Shown: in pieces, positions 17,265-24,516 of the stretch
How the letters are laid out: every line of letters begins with the position of its first letter
Numbering within the stretch: the first letter of the stretch is position 1
NCBI RefSeq assembly: GCF_030408415.1
Contig: NZ_CP046976.1
Coordinates: 1,488,001-1,552,000 of the forward strand
Length of the DNA stretch: 64,000 nt
Direction: 5' to 3'
Source: Corynebacterium appendicis CIP 107643
GTDB taxonomy: Bacteria; Actinomycetota; Actinomycetes; Mycobacteriales; Mycobacteriaceae
Position numbers and translations under genes: made by a program
Notes under the pieces: model-generated
What the model saw: only the letters and a program-made list of their open reading frames with translations
What the model was told of the DNA's origin: nothing
The model's database searches: none

Positions 17265-18787
17265 GCCGCCACCCCCGCCTCAACCGTGGCGCGCAGGTCG
17301 AGGGCGTCCATGACCTCAGCGAGACGCGGCTTATCGACGCCCCCGACATCCGCCACCGTCCACGCCAACCTCAAGATCCTGTCGACACCGCGCTGGGTGA
17401 TGATCCCGTCGCCCAGGGCCTTGCTGATCACGCCCATCCCTTCCTCGTCGGCGGGGAAATCCCGCCGCAGGACAGCACCGGGCACGCGCGCGTTCGTCGT
17501 GGCGGACACCCCGGCTTTGGCCCAGCGCCGCTTCGCGCGGTCGCGGGCGGCGAGCACACGCTGGGCGATTGCCGCGGAGGATTCAGCGGGCGCGGAGGGG
17601 GTGGAGGTGACAAGGGCGCCGGCGGAGGTCGTCGATAAGCTGATGTCGATGCGGTCGCGCAACGGCCCCGAGAGATTGCGCAGGTACCTGGCCCGCTCGC
17701 CCGAGGAGCACGTGCATTTCGCGGCGTTGTCGACCCCGCAACGGCAGGGGTTGGCGGCCATGACGAGCTGGAAATCCGCCGGATAGACCACCTCCCGGCG
17801 GGCACGGGTGAGCCGCACCTGACCTTTTTCGAGCGGGACGCGCAAAGAGTCGAGCGTGTGGGCGTCGATCTCGCTGACCTCGTCGAGGAAGAGCACCCCG
17901 TGATGGGCGTGGCTGACAGCGCCGGGCCGCGGGATGCCGGACCCGCCGCCGATGAGCGCCGCGCGGCCGAGCGACGGATGAGGCGCGACGAACGGTGCAT
18001 GGACGATGACCTCCCCGAGCGAATTCCCGGAGATCGAGTGGATCGCCGTCGCCTCCACGACCTGCTGCGGTGTGAGCTCCGGCAGGATCGACGGGAGGCG
18101 CTCCGCCAGCATGGATTTGCCGGAGCCGGGCGCACCGATCATGAGCACGTGGTGCGCCCCGGCGGCCGCGATCTCCATGGCGCGGCGCTCCCGGTCCTGG
18201 CCGACGACGTCGCGGAAATCCGGCACGTGAACCGGCTGCACGGTGTGGCTGACGGTCTCCAGCCCCGGCAGGTCACGCTCCCCGACCGCCCACAACCACG
18301 CCTCGGTGAGGTCGCGGGCGATCTTCACCGCCGGGTGCCCGACCAGCGCGGCTTCGGCGGCGTTCTCGGCGGGAATGATCACATGGTCGACATCGTGGAG
18401 GGCTTCGAGAATGACCTGGAGGATCCCGTCGACGCGGCGCAGCTGCCCGCCGAGGCCAAGCTCGCCGACGATGAGGCTGCGCCCCAGCCGGCGCTCGGCG
18501 CGCGGATCCATGCTCGCCAGCACAGCCAGCGCGATCGGCAGGTCGAATTGAGATCCGGCCTTCGGCAGGTTCGCCGGCGACAGCGACACCATGATCTTGG
18601 TGCGCGGCCACGGCAGCGTCGAATTCGCCACGGCGGTGCGGATCCGGTCGCGGGACTCGCCGACGGCTTTGTCGCCCAAGCCCACGATGTGCATTCCCGG
18701 TAACCCGGGCCCGACATTCGCCTCGACGGTGACGCGGTGCGCGCCGATGCCTTCGACGGTCGCGGAGAACGTGCTAGCAAGCGCCAT
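17261..18787 (-). CDS. comM: ComM-like AAA+ ATPase (Mg-chelatase family, YifB)
   Basis: 508 residues from ATG 18787. The N-terminal Lon-like fold (MVSLSPANLPKAGSQFDLPIA) precedes an AAA+ ATPase with Walker A GAPGSGKSM, Walker B GVLFLDEVSE and a C4 cluster region (CRCGVDNAAKCTC). ComM is a helicase that promotes branch migration during natural transformation; in non-competent species its role is unclear. It overlaps yraN by 14 bases and dprA by 4. Two repeat copies lie inside the gene at 17329 and 17630. Confidence 0.93.
   Translation of the reverse strand: MALASTFSATVEGIGAHRVTVEANVGPGLPGMHIVGLGDKAVGESRDRIRTAVANSTLPWPRTKIMVSLSPANLPKAGSQFDLPIALAVLASMDPRAERRLGRSLIVGELGLGGQLRRVDGILQVILEALHDVDHVIIPAENAAEAALVGHPAVKIARDLTEAWLWAVGERDLPGLETVSHTVQPVHVPDFRDVVGQDRERRAMEIAAAGAHHVLMIGAPGSGKSMLAERLPSILPELTPQQVVEATAIHSISGNSLGEVIVHAPFVAPHPSLGRAALIGGGSGIPRPGAVSHAHHGVLFLDEVSEIDAHTLDSLRVPLEKGQVRLTRARREVVYPADFQLVMAANPCRCGVDNAAKCTCSSGERARYLRNLSGPLRDRIDISLSTTSAGALVTSTPSAPAESSAAIAQRVLAARDRAKRRWAKAGVSATTNARVPGAVLRRDFPADEEGMGVISKALGDGIITQRGVDRILRLAWTVADVGGVDKPRLAEVMDALDLRATVEAGVAA
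17329..17339 (-). repeat. 11-base repeat copy 8
   Basis: Exact copy inside the comM 3' end. Confidence 0.8.
17630..17640 (+). repeat. 11-base repeat copy 9
   Basis: Exact copy inside comM, opposite in direction to copy 8. Confidence 0.8.
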
Positions 18788-19178
18788 CGTCGACCCCCTG
18801 GTACATGCGGCAGGAGACGTTGACTCCGTCGAAGATGACCTCCACGACATCGAAACGCACGTCCGAGTAAGCCCCGTTATCCGCGCCGCCGTTTTTCTCC
18901 CGTTCGCACAACCATTGCACGGCTGCAGCGCGGATCCGGCGCAGCTTCGCCGGTGTGACGGCCTCAGCGGCGCCGAAGCTCGTGCTGCGCCGCGTTTTCA
19001 CCTCGGCGAACACGATTGCGCCGCCCGGCGACCGGGCGATCACGTCTATTTCGCCGTCGCGGGCGCGGTAGCGCAGCTGCACTATCTCGTAGCCCATTTC
19101 CTCATACCAGGCGGCGGCGCTGGACTCGCCGCATACCCCCAACATGTACTGGTCACGGTTGTCTTGCTTTACAGGCAT
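18774..19178 (-). CDS. YraN/UPF0102 family endonuclease-like protein
   Basis: 134 residues from ATG 19178, which has GAGGGGAA upstream; an upstream TTG at 19199 has no ribosome site. The PD-(D/E)xK nuclease fold signature is visible: E in ESSAAAWYEE, D in RDGEIDVIA, and the catalytic ExK in FAEVKTR. The family is thought to act on branched DNA in recombination, which fits its position directly before comM and dprA. Its last 14 bases overlap comM. Confidence 0.88.
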   Translation of the reverse strand: MPVKQDNRDQYMLGVCGESSAAAWYEEMGYEIVQLRYRARDGEIDVIARSPGGAIVFAEVKTRRSTSFGAAEAVTPAKLRRIRAAAVQWLCEREKNGGADNGAYSDVRFDVVEVIFDGVNVSCRMYQGVDDGAC

Positions 19179-19197
19179 GAAAAATTCCCCTCTGTTC

Positions 19198-19219
19198 AAC
19201 TAAGTGGTTGCACTTAGTT
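19198..19219. promoter_or_regulatory. Perfect 9-base dyad upstream of yraN
   Basis: AACTAAGTG / CACTTAGTT with a 4-base loop, 20 bases upstream of the yraN ATG and just before its ribosome site. There is no T run, so an operator or an mRNA hairpin is more likely than a terminator. Confidence 0.5.
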
Positions 19220-19262
19220 AGACGAGGGGAACGGGCGGAAGGATCCGTCGAAAAGCGAAAAA

Positions 19263-19568
19263 TTACTCGGGGATGACCATGTCCGGCTTGTCCAACTCCT
19301 CGATGTTGACGTCCTTGTACGTGATCACCCGCACGTAGCGCACGAAACGCACGGCGCGGTACATGTCCCACACCCACGCGTCCGACATGCGGACCTCGTA
19401 GTAGACGTCCTTGCCCTCGGTGTGCGGGATGAGCTCGACGGCGTTGGCGAGGTAGAAGCGGCGGTCCGTCTCCACGACATACGAGAATTGGCTGACCACG
19501 TCGCGGTATTCGCGGTAGAGGGACAGCTCGACCTCGGCCTCGTAATTGTCCAGGTCTTCAGCGCTCAT
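19263..19568 (-). CDS. DUF2469 family protein
   Basis: 101 residues, matching the conserved actinobacterial DUF2469 (Rv2901c) in length and in the segments YEAEVELSLYREYRDVV and VRFVRYVRVITYKDVN. It is acidic and soluble with no signal peptide. The function is unknown. Its start overlaps the rnhB end by 11 bases, the standard arrangement, which suggests coupled translation with RNase HII. Confidence 0.9.
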   Translation of the reverse strand: MSAEDLDNYEAEVELSLYREYRDVVSQFSYVVETDRRFYLANAVELIPHTEGKDVYYEVRMSDAWVWDMYRAVRFVRYVRVITYKDVNIEELDKPDMVIPE

Positions 19569-20211
19569 CGTGGGTGCTCCTCATGTACTTCTCGTGGGCG
19601 GCAGCGACGTTGGCATAAGTGTAGCGATGCTCGGCACTCGCGCCGTGACGGCGCACCGCGTCCAGGTGGGCGCGCGTCGAATAGCCTTTGTGCTTATCGA
19701 CGCCGTACCCCGGGTACTCCTCCCCCATTTCCGTCACCAGCCGGTCGCGGCTCACTTTGGCCAGCACGCTGGCGGCGGCGATACAGCGGGCGGTGTAATC
19801 CCCACCAATCACCGGGAGCTGGGGTGCGGTGAGGCCTGGGATATAGAAGGCGTCGATAAGCACGTAGCCCGGCGCGATGTCGAGCGCGGCAACCGCGCGG
19901 CGCGCACCGTCGAGGTTGGCGTTCTGGATGCCGCGCCGGTCGATCTCCGCGGCAGGAATGTGGATCACCGAGTATGCGAGCGCCGTATCGACGACTACCG
20001 CGTAGAGCTCCTCCCGCCGTTTCGGGGTGAGCTTCTTGGAATCGGTGAGCCCCTCGAGCACCGCGATCGGCTGCGGCGGAAGGACGCACGCCGCGATCGT
20101 GATGGGGCCGAAGCACGCGCCGCGGCCCGCTTCGTCGATGCCCGCGACAGGCCCGAGACCTGCTTTATCCAGCGCGACCTCGTAGGTGCGCAGCTGTTTG
20201 AGCCTGCGCAT
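19558..20211 (-). CDS. rnhB: Ribonuclease HII
   Basis: 217 residues. The acidic catalytic set is in view: GIDEAGRG supplies Asp and Glu, then Asp in VLIDAFY, plus the conserved TDSKKLTPKRREEL. It cuts the RNA strand of RNA-DNA hybrids and removes single ribonucleotides from DNA. It lies between lepB and the DUF2469 gene, ten bases after the lepB stop. Two copies of the 11-base repeat are inside the gene at 19692 and 19851. Confidence 0.95.
   Translation of the reverse strand: MRRLKQLRTYEVALDKAGLGPVAGIDEAGRGACFGPITIAACVLPPQPIAVLEGLTDSKKLTPKRREELYAVVVDTALAYSVIHIPAAEIDRRGIQNANLDGARRAVAALDIAPGYVLIDAFYIPGLTAPQLPVIGGDYTARCIAAASVLAKVSRDRLVTEMGEEYPGYGVDKHKGYSTRAHLDAVRRHGASAEHRYTYANVAAAHEKYMRSTHDER
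19692..19702 (-). repeat. 11-base repeat copy 10
   Basis: Exact copy inside rnhB. Confidence 0.8.
19851..19861 (+). repeat. 11-base repeat copy 11
   Basis: Exact copy inside rnhB, opposite in direction to copy 10. Confidence 0.8.
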
Positions 20212-20220
20212 AGGGTGCGT

Positions 20221-20994
20221 CTACTGCTGCTGCGGCTGGATCTCGCGGTCCTTCACCGGACCGATGCGGGTCAGCGGCAAGATGATGAAGGAGACCTTGC
20301 CGCGGATATTGTCCTCCGGGATGGTTCCCTGGAACTCGTCGCCGGAGTGGTAGCGCGAATCCGCGGAATTGGTGCGGTTGTCGCCCATGACGAAGACGTT
20401 GTCCTCGGGCACCGTGATCGGGCCGAAGAATTTGCCGCCGCACTCCGCGGAGCCGTCCTCGCCGACGACCGGGTTGGCCGGCGGGTCGAGAATGTAGGAC
20501 TGGTCGATCGGTTCACCGTCCACCATCACTGCCGGGTCGCCGGCCTGACACGACACCGTCTGGCCGCCGGCGGCGACGACTCGCTTGACCAGGTCGTTCT
20601 CGTCCGGCGCCACCAGGCCCACGTACGAGCCGAGCTGCTGCAGGCCCGCCACAAACGCGTTGTCGGAGCGGTTGGACACGTAATCGGTGTTCCACGACGG
20701 CGTGCCCTCGAAGACCACCACGTCGCCCGGCTCCGGGTCGGAGAAGTAGTAGCTGACCTTCTGCACGAAAATGCGGTCGCCGTTGCAGCCCTCGCATCCG
20801 TGCAGCGTCGGCTCCATCGATGCCGACGGGATCAGGTACACGCGGCCCACGAACGTCTGCAGCACGAAGATCAGCGCCAGCGTGAGCAGGACGACCACCG
20901 GGATCTCGATGTACCACGGTGTGGTGCTCTCCTGGTCGTCGCGAGTGCGGCGCGCTTGGCGGGGTCGGGGTCGGGGCTGCCTGTATTCAGTCAC
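20221..20994 (-). CDS. lepB: Signal peptidase I
   Basis: 257 residues from GTG 20994, which starts the protein ten residues before the rplS terminator would be read; the frame is open much further but through that terminator. A cytoplasmic basic tail is followed by one membrane helix (VVVLLTLALIFVLQTFV) and the S26 domain with the nucleophile Ser in PSASMEPTL, the general-base Lys in LVKRVVA, and GDNRTNSADSR. It removes signal peptides outside the membrane. It sits between rplS and rnhB, as in M. tuberculosis. Confidence 0.93.
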   Translation of the reverse strand: MTEYRQPRPRPRQARRTRDDQESTTPWYIEIPVVVLLTLALIFVLQTFVGRVYLIPSASMEPTLHGCEGCNGDRIFVQKVSYYFSDPEPGDVVVFEGTPSWNTDYVSNRSDNAFVAGLQQLGSYVGLVAPDENDLVKRVVAAGGQTVSCQAGDPAVMVDGEPIDQSYILDPPANPVVGEDGSAECGGKFFGPITVPEDNVFVMGDNRTNSADSRYHSGDEFQGTIPEDNIRGKVSFIILPLTRIGPVKDREIQPQQQ

Positions 20995-21017
20995 GGCAAA
21001 ACACTTTATCAGCGAGA

Positions 21018-21071
21018 AAACGAAACGCCCCCTCCCGTTCGCCGTAAGTGCGGCGGGAACGGGAGGGGGCG
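21018..21071 (-). terminator. Terminator of rplS
   Basis: Perfect 15-base arms CGCCCCCTCCCGTTC / GAACGGGAGGGGGCG (21026-21040, 21057-21071) plus an inner GCCG/CGGC pair. The minus strand continues GTTTCGTTTT. Confidence 0.9.
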
Positions 21072-21082
21072 CGGGGCGTCGA

Positions 21083-21430
21083 TTAGCGACGCTCCTTGAT
21101 GCGGGCTGCCTTACCGCGCAGATCGCGCATGTAGTACAGCTTCGCGCGACGGACGCGGCCGCGGCGTAGGACCTCGATGTGGTCGATGTTCGGGGAGTGG
21201 ACTGGGAAGGTGCGCTCCACGCCGATGCCAAAGGAGATCTTGCGGACGGTGAAGGTCTCGCGGATGCCGGAGCCCTGGCGGCGGACAACGAAGCCCTCGA
21301 AGAGCTGGGTACGGGTGACGTTGCCCTCGATGACCTTGACGTGGACGCCAAGGGTGTCGCCGGGGCGGAAGTCCGGGATGTCGTCGCGCAGCTGACCTGC
21401 GTCGACCTTGTCGATAATGCCGTTGGACAT
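21083..21430 (-). CDS. rplS: 50S ribosomal protein L19
   Basis: 115 residues, standard length. Typical segments are [33 protein letters not shown] and the basic C-terminus [19 protein letters not shown]. It lies at the 30S-50S interface. AAAAGGA is placed before the ATG. It is followed by a strong terminator and preceded by trmD, an order kept in most bacteria. Confidence 0.98.
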   Translation of the reverse strand: MSNGIIDKVDAGQLRDDIPDFRPGDTLGVHVKVIEGNVTRTQLFEGFVVRRQGSGIRETFTVRKISFGIGVERTFPVHSPNIDHIEVLRRGRVRRAKLYYMRDLRGKAARIKERR

Positions 21431-21549
21431 GGCAGAATTCCTTTTCAGATTTGGACAGAGGACCCTAGCGGCGCGAGGCGCTCGACTGGTTCGTGTCGGC
21501 TACATGACCCAAACATTCTTGCATAAGGGCCGGTAGCTTCCAAAATCCC

Positions 21550-21560
21550 GCTTATCGACG
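21550..21560 (-). repeat. 11-base repeat copy 12
   Basis: Exact copy spanning the trmD stop codon; TTA of the copy is the complement of the TAA stop. Confidence 0.85.
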
Positions 21561-22724
21561 CTCCACCGTCGACCCGTACCAGTATTCGACCCCCGGAAGA
21601 GCGTTCACCACAGCCTGCGTTGCCTGCTGCGGTGTCAGTGTCGTCCGGCCCGAGACGACGACGCGGTAGACGGGGTCGAGCAGCGGCCCGTCCTCAGCCG
21701 CGAGGAACTGGTTGACCACCACGTTGTCAGGCTGGCAGCTGGTGTCCATGACCTCGACGTCGATGCGCTCGGCCGGGTAGCCCGCGCGGCGCAGCTTCTT
21801 GGCCACCTTGTTCTGGTTCTTCTCCCACGCGGTCGCGCTCATGATCGCGCCGATGTCTGTGGACACCTCGCGCGCGTCGAGAGTGAACAGGTCCTCTTTG
21901 TCGAGCGTGCCGTCCTGACGCGCCTTCTCGATCAGGTCGGGGCGCACGCGCTGGGTGCGCTCGAGCGACCGGTCGCGCCGCCAGCGCGCGATCTTGCCGT
22001 GGTCGCCCGAGTAAAGAACCTCGGGCGCATCGATACCGCGCCACTGCCGCGGCTTGGTGTAAGACGGCCCCTCGAGCAGACCGTCGGAGAAGCTGTCCTC
22101 CTCGTGACTCTCCGTGTTTCCCAGCACGCCGGGAATGAGACGCGTGACAGCCTCGGCGATGACGAGCACCGCCACCTCCCCGCCGATGAGCACATAATCG
22201 CCGATAGAGACCTCCCGCACCCGGTATTTCTTTTCCGCGTCCTTGAAGACCCGCTGGTCGATCCCCTCGTAGCGGCCGCACGCGAAGACGATGTGCTCCT
22301 CCCGCGACCACGCCTGCGCGTCGGCCTGGGTGAATGGTTTTCCGGCCGGCGTCGGGACGAGCAGCAGCGGCTTGTCCGCGTCTGTGTCTGCGTTGTCACC
22401 CGCGGCGTACGGGCGGGGCGCGACTTCCGCGACATCGTCGTGCCGCAGTTTGTCGTTCCGGTGGGCGGCGGCTGAGTCGAGCTCGGTCCCGGCGCGGCCG
22501 GAGGCGACATCGTCGAGCGCGTTGCCCCACACCTCGGGCAGCATGACCATGCCCGGTCCCCCGCCGAGCGGCGGCGCGTCGACCGACTTGTGGGTGCCCG
22601 TAGCCCAGTCGCGCAGGTCGTGCACGCCGACGGAGAGGATGCCCTGCTCGATCGCCTTGCCCAGCAGGGCGTGGCGCAGAGGATCGAGGTAGTCGGGGAA
22701 GATCGTGACGACGTCCAGCCTCAT
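21552..22724 (-). CDS. trmD: tRNA (guanine37-N1)-methyltransferase with C-terminal extension
   Basis: 390 residues, about 120-150 longer than most TrmD proteins. Knot-fold SPOUT motifs are complete: GGGPGMVM, FACGRYEGIDQR, VSIGDYVLIGGE. An acidic insertion lies between the start and the knot (about residues 85-120). The typical TrmD ends near DKEDLFTLDAREV (about 275). The remaining 115 residues (WEKNQNKVAKKLRRAGYPAERIDVEVMDTSCQPDN onward in outline) form an extra domain I do not recognise. ATG 22724 is preferred for spacing from GGAG; a GTG at 22733 overlaps the rimM stop. Confidence 0.9.
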   Translation of the reverse strand: MRLDVVTIFPDYLDPLRHALLGKAIEQGILSVGVHDLRDWATGTHKSVDAPPLGGGPGMVMLPEVWGNALDDVASGRAGTELDSAAAHRNDKLRHDDVAEVAPRPYAAGDNADTDADKPLLLVPTPAGKPFTQADAQAWSREEHIVFACGRYEGIDQRVFKDAEKKYRVREVSIGDYVLIGGEVAVLVIAEAVTRLIPGVLGNTESHEEDSFSDGLLEGPSYTKPRQWRGIDAPEVLYSGDHGKIARWRRDRSLERTQRVRPDLIEKARQDGTLDKEDLFTLDAREVSTDIGAIMSATAWEKNQNKVAKKLRRAGYPAERIDVEVMDTSCQPDNVVVNQFLAAEDGPLLDPVYRVVVSGRTTLTPQQATQAVVNALPGVEYWYGSTVERR

Positions 22725-22729
22725 GGCAC

Positions 22730-23230
22730 TCACAGCTCCAGCAGCCCCTCCGGCGGGGTGGCCACCAGATAGCCCTCGCCCAGGTCGATCTCCGGCACGA
22801 TATCCATGACGAACGGGATGAGGACTTCCTTGCCGTTGTAATCCACCTCGAGCAGCTTCCGGTTGGGCATGGTGGTGACGCCCGTGACGTCGCCGATATG
22901 GGAGCCGCCGACAAGCACGCGCAAGCCGATGAGCTCGTGGTCGTAGTACTCGTCCGAATCCTCGTCGCGCTCGAGCGGCTCCGCGAAGAACTGCGTGCCG
23001 CGCAGCGAATCCGCGGCCGTGCGGTCCGCGACCTCCTCGAATGTGACCAGCAAGCGCTTCTGGTGCGGGCGCACCGACGCGACGGTCAGGTCCTGCTCCT
23101 TGCCCGCCTGGCGGCCGTGCAGCACCTCGCCTGCGGCGAAGAAAACATCTTCATCGTCCGCGAGCGGCTCCACGACGACCTCGCCGCGCACCCCATGGGA
23201 CTTCACAACCCTGCCGATCCGGATTTCCAT
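22730..23230 (-). CDS. rimM: 16S rRNA processing protein RimM
   Basis: 166 residues from ATG 23230 (MEIRIGRVVKSHGVRGEVVVEP), the typical RimM N-terminal barrel, followed by a PRC-barrel domain (EYYDHELIGLRVLVGG...ELDVGEGYL-like end). It binds S19 and helps mature the 30S head. The frame is open upstream to 23326 but those residues look unrelated. The gene overlaps or abuts trmD downstream. Confidence 0.94.
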   Translation of the reverse strand: MEIRIGRVVKSHGVRGEVVVEPLADDEDVFFAAGEVLHGRQAGKEQDLTVASVRPHQKRLLVTFEEVADRTAADSLRGTQFFAEPLERDEDSDEYYDHELIGLRVLVGGSHIGDVTGVTTMPNRKLLEVDYNGKEVLIPFVMDIVPEIDLGEGYLVATPPEGLLEL

Positions 23231-23273
23231 GCAGCTCAGGCTACCAGCGCCGACTGCCGCTACGCTCGAGGCC

Positions 23274-23588
23274 ATGAGCATGAGGACACATCCGACCACG
23301 AGCGACGGCGTCCTGGCGCGGCACACCGCGACCTATGTCTCAAAAGAATATGCCAGCTGCGTCGTCGATAGTCGCCTACCGCATGCGCTGCTGTGGAAAG
23401 GCACCGCGTACGTGGACATCCACGCCTCGTACTCCGATCGGGCGTTCGTCGTCGTCCGCAGCGTCGACGGCGACACGACCACCGTGAAGCCGATCAGCGG
23501 CAGCACCGGATCGAGGGAAGAAATGCACGAGCTTCTCGACGCCGCCGTCGCCGGTGCCCAACGCGAAAACTACCCATTTCCGCCATGA
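23274..23588 (+). CDS. Hypothetical small protein between rimM and rpsP
   Basis: 104 residues on the strand opposite to its neighbours, starting at ATG 23274 with GAGG four bases upstream; a second ATG lies at 23280. The mid-part (ALLWKGTAYVDIHASYSDRAFVVV) suggests alternating strands, and the C-terminus (REEMHELLDAAVAGAQRE) a helix. There are no membrane segments or signal peptide. I do not recognise the family. Codon use is like the host's, so a real gene is plausible but not proven. Confidence 0.5.
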   Translation: MSMRTHPTTSDGVLARHTATYVSKEYASCVVDSRLPHALLWKGTAYVDIHASYSDRAFVVVRSVDGDTTTVKPISGSTGSREEMHELLDAAVAGAQRENYPFPP

Positions 23589-23611
23589 GTTTTCCTGTTG
23601 GCATTGAAAAG

Positions 23612-23644
23612 CAAAATGCCCGCACACCGTGTGGTGTACGGGCA
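23612..23644 (-). terminator. Terminator of rpsP
   Basis: Hairpin TGCCCGCACACC / GGTGTACGGGCA with one mismatch (23617-23644), followed on the minus strand by TTTT. It lies 15 bases after the rpsP stop. Confidence 0.8.
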
Positions 23645-23658
23645 CGAGTGCGGGGAGC

Positions 23659-24153
23659 TTAGTTCTCCTCGGACTCCTCAGCCTTCTCTTCCTCGGCCGG
23701 GGCATCTTCAGCCTCAGCAGCCTCGGCTTCTTCCTGAGTCTTGGCCTCGGCCTCTGCCTCTTCCTTGGCCTTCTTGCGCTTCTCGGTGATGGCCTCGGCG
23801 GTCGGGCCGTTGGAAGCCTCCTCGAGGGCCTGGTTGAACAGGTCGAGCTTGGACGGCTTCTCCTCGGCGACCTTGAGGGTGCCCTCGGCGCCTTCCTCGC
23901 CCTTGTGCTTCTGCCAGTCGCCGGTCACCTTGAGCAGAGCGGCGACGGGCTCGGTCGGCTGCGCGCCGACGCCGAGCCAGTACTGTGCGCGCTCGGAATC
24001 GATCTGGATGAGCGACGGCTCTTCCTTCGGGTGGTAGATGCCGATGTTCTCGATGACGCGGCCATCGCGGCGGGTGCGGGCATCAGCGACGACAACGCGG
24101 TACTGGGCGTTGCGGATCTTGCCCACGCGCTGCAGCTTGATCTTTACAGCCAT
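23659..24153 (-). CDS. rpsP: 30S ribosomal protein S16 with acidic tail
   Basis: 164 residues. The first 85 are normal S16 ([33 protein letters not shown]). The rest is an extended Glu/Ala/Lys-rich tail ending in EESEEN, longer than in E. coli but common in actinobacteria. AAAGGA precedes the ATG. In most relatives a KH-domain gene and rimM follow it directly; here a small opposite-strand gene lies between rpsP and rimM. Confidence 0.96.
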   Translation of the reverse strand: MAVKIKLQRVGKIRNAQYRVVVADARTRRDGRVIENIGIYHPKEEPSLIQIDSERAQYWLGVGAQPTEPVAALLKVTGDWQKHKGEEGAEGTLKVAEEKPSKLDLFNQALEEASNGPTAEAITEKRKKAKEEAEAEAKTQEEAEAAEAEDAPAEEEKAEESEEN

Positions 24154-24516
24154 GTTGAAAGTCCTTTACTTGGTCACTGGGCAGTTCGGACACCCGCCGC
24201 TTTCGACGGGCCGGTTCAACCCTTGAGTTTCACCTGCGTGTGACTACGGCCGGGCGGTGGGGCTTCCCGTTTTTAGGAAGTGTGCCGGATCCGGCGCTAA
24301 CGCAGCTTTCGTTTCGGCACGCACTGAGCGCGCGTCAACCCGCAATACACTACCCCCGGGCGCACCGCCACACCAAAACGACGTGGGGGTTACCGGATTT
24401 CCGGGTTTCCGGCGGTAAGGTCTTCCCAGGAACACCCAGAAAGAAATTGAGACAACCAGCTTCGATGGCGAAACAATGTCTCCTCCTCTTCCACAACACC
24501 ACGGATTTTTGACGCA
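24154..24516. other. 363-base intergenic region upstream of rpsP and the acyltransferase gene
   Basis: Divergent upstream region that must hold the rpsP promoter and probably that of the acyltransferase gene. A 90-codon open frame inside it has no ribosome site and no recognisable content, so it is not called. It contains short CCGG-rich imperfect dyads (around 24285 and 24390) but no motif I can name. Confidence 0.5.

Noticed and set aside
24240..24512. A 90-codon plus-strand open frame upstream of the acyltransferase gene
   Set aside because: No ribosome site, no recognisable composition, and it occupies the expected promoter region of two genes.
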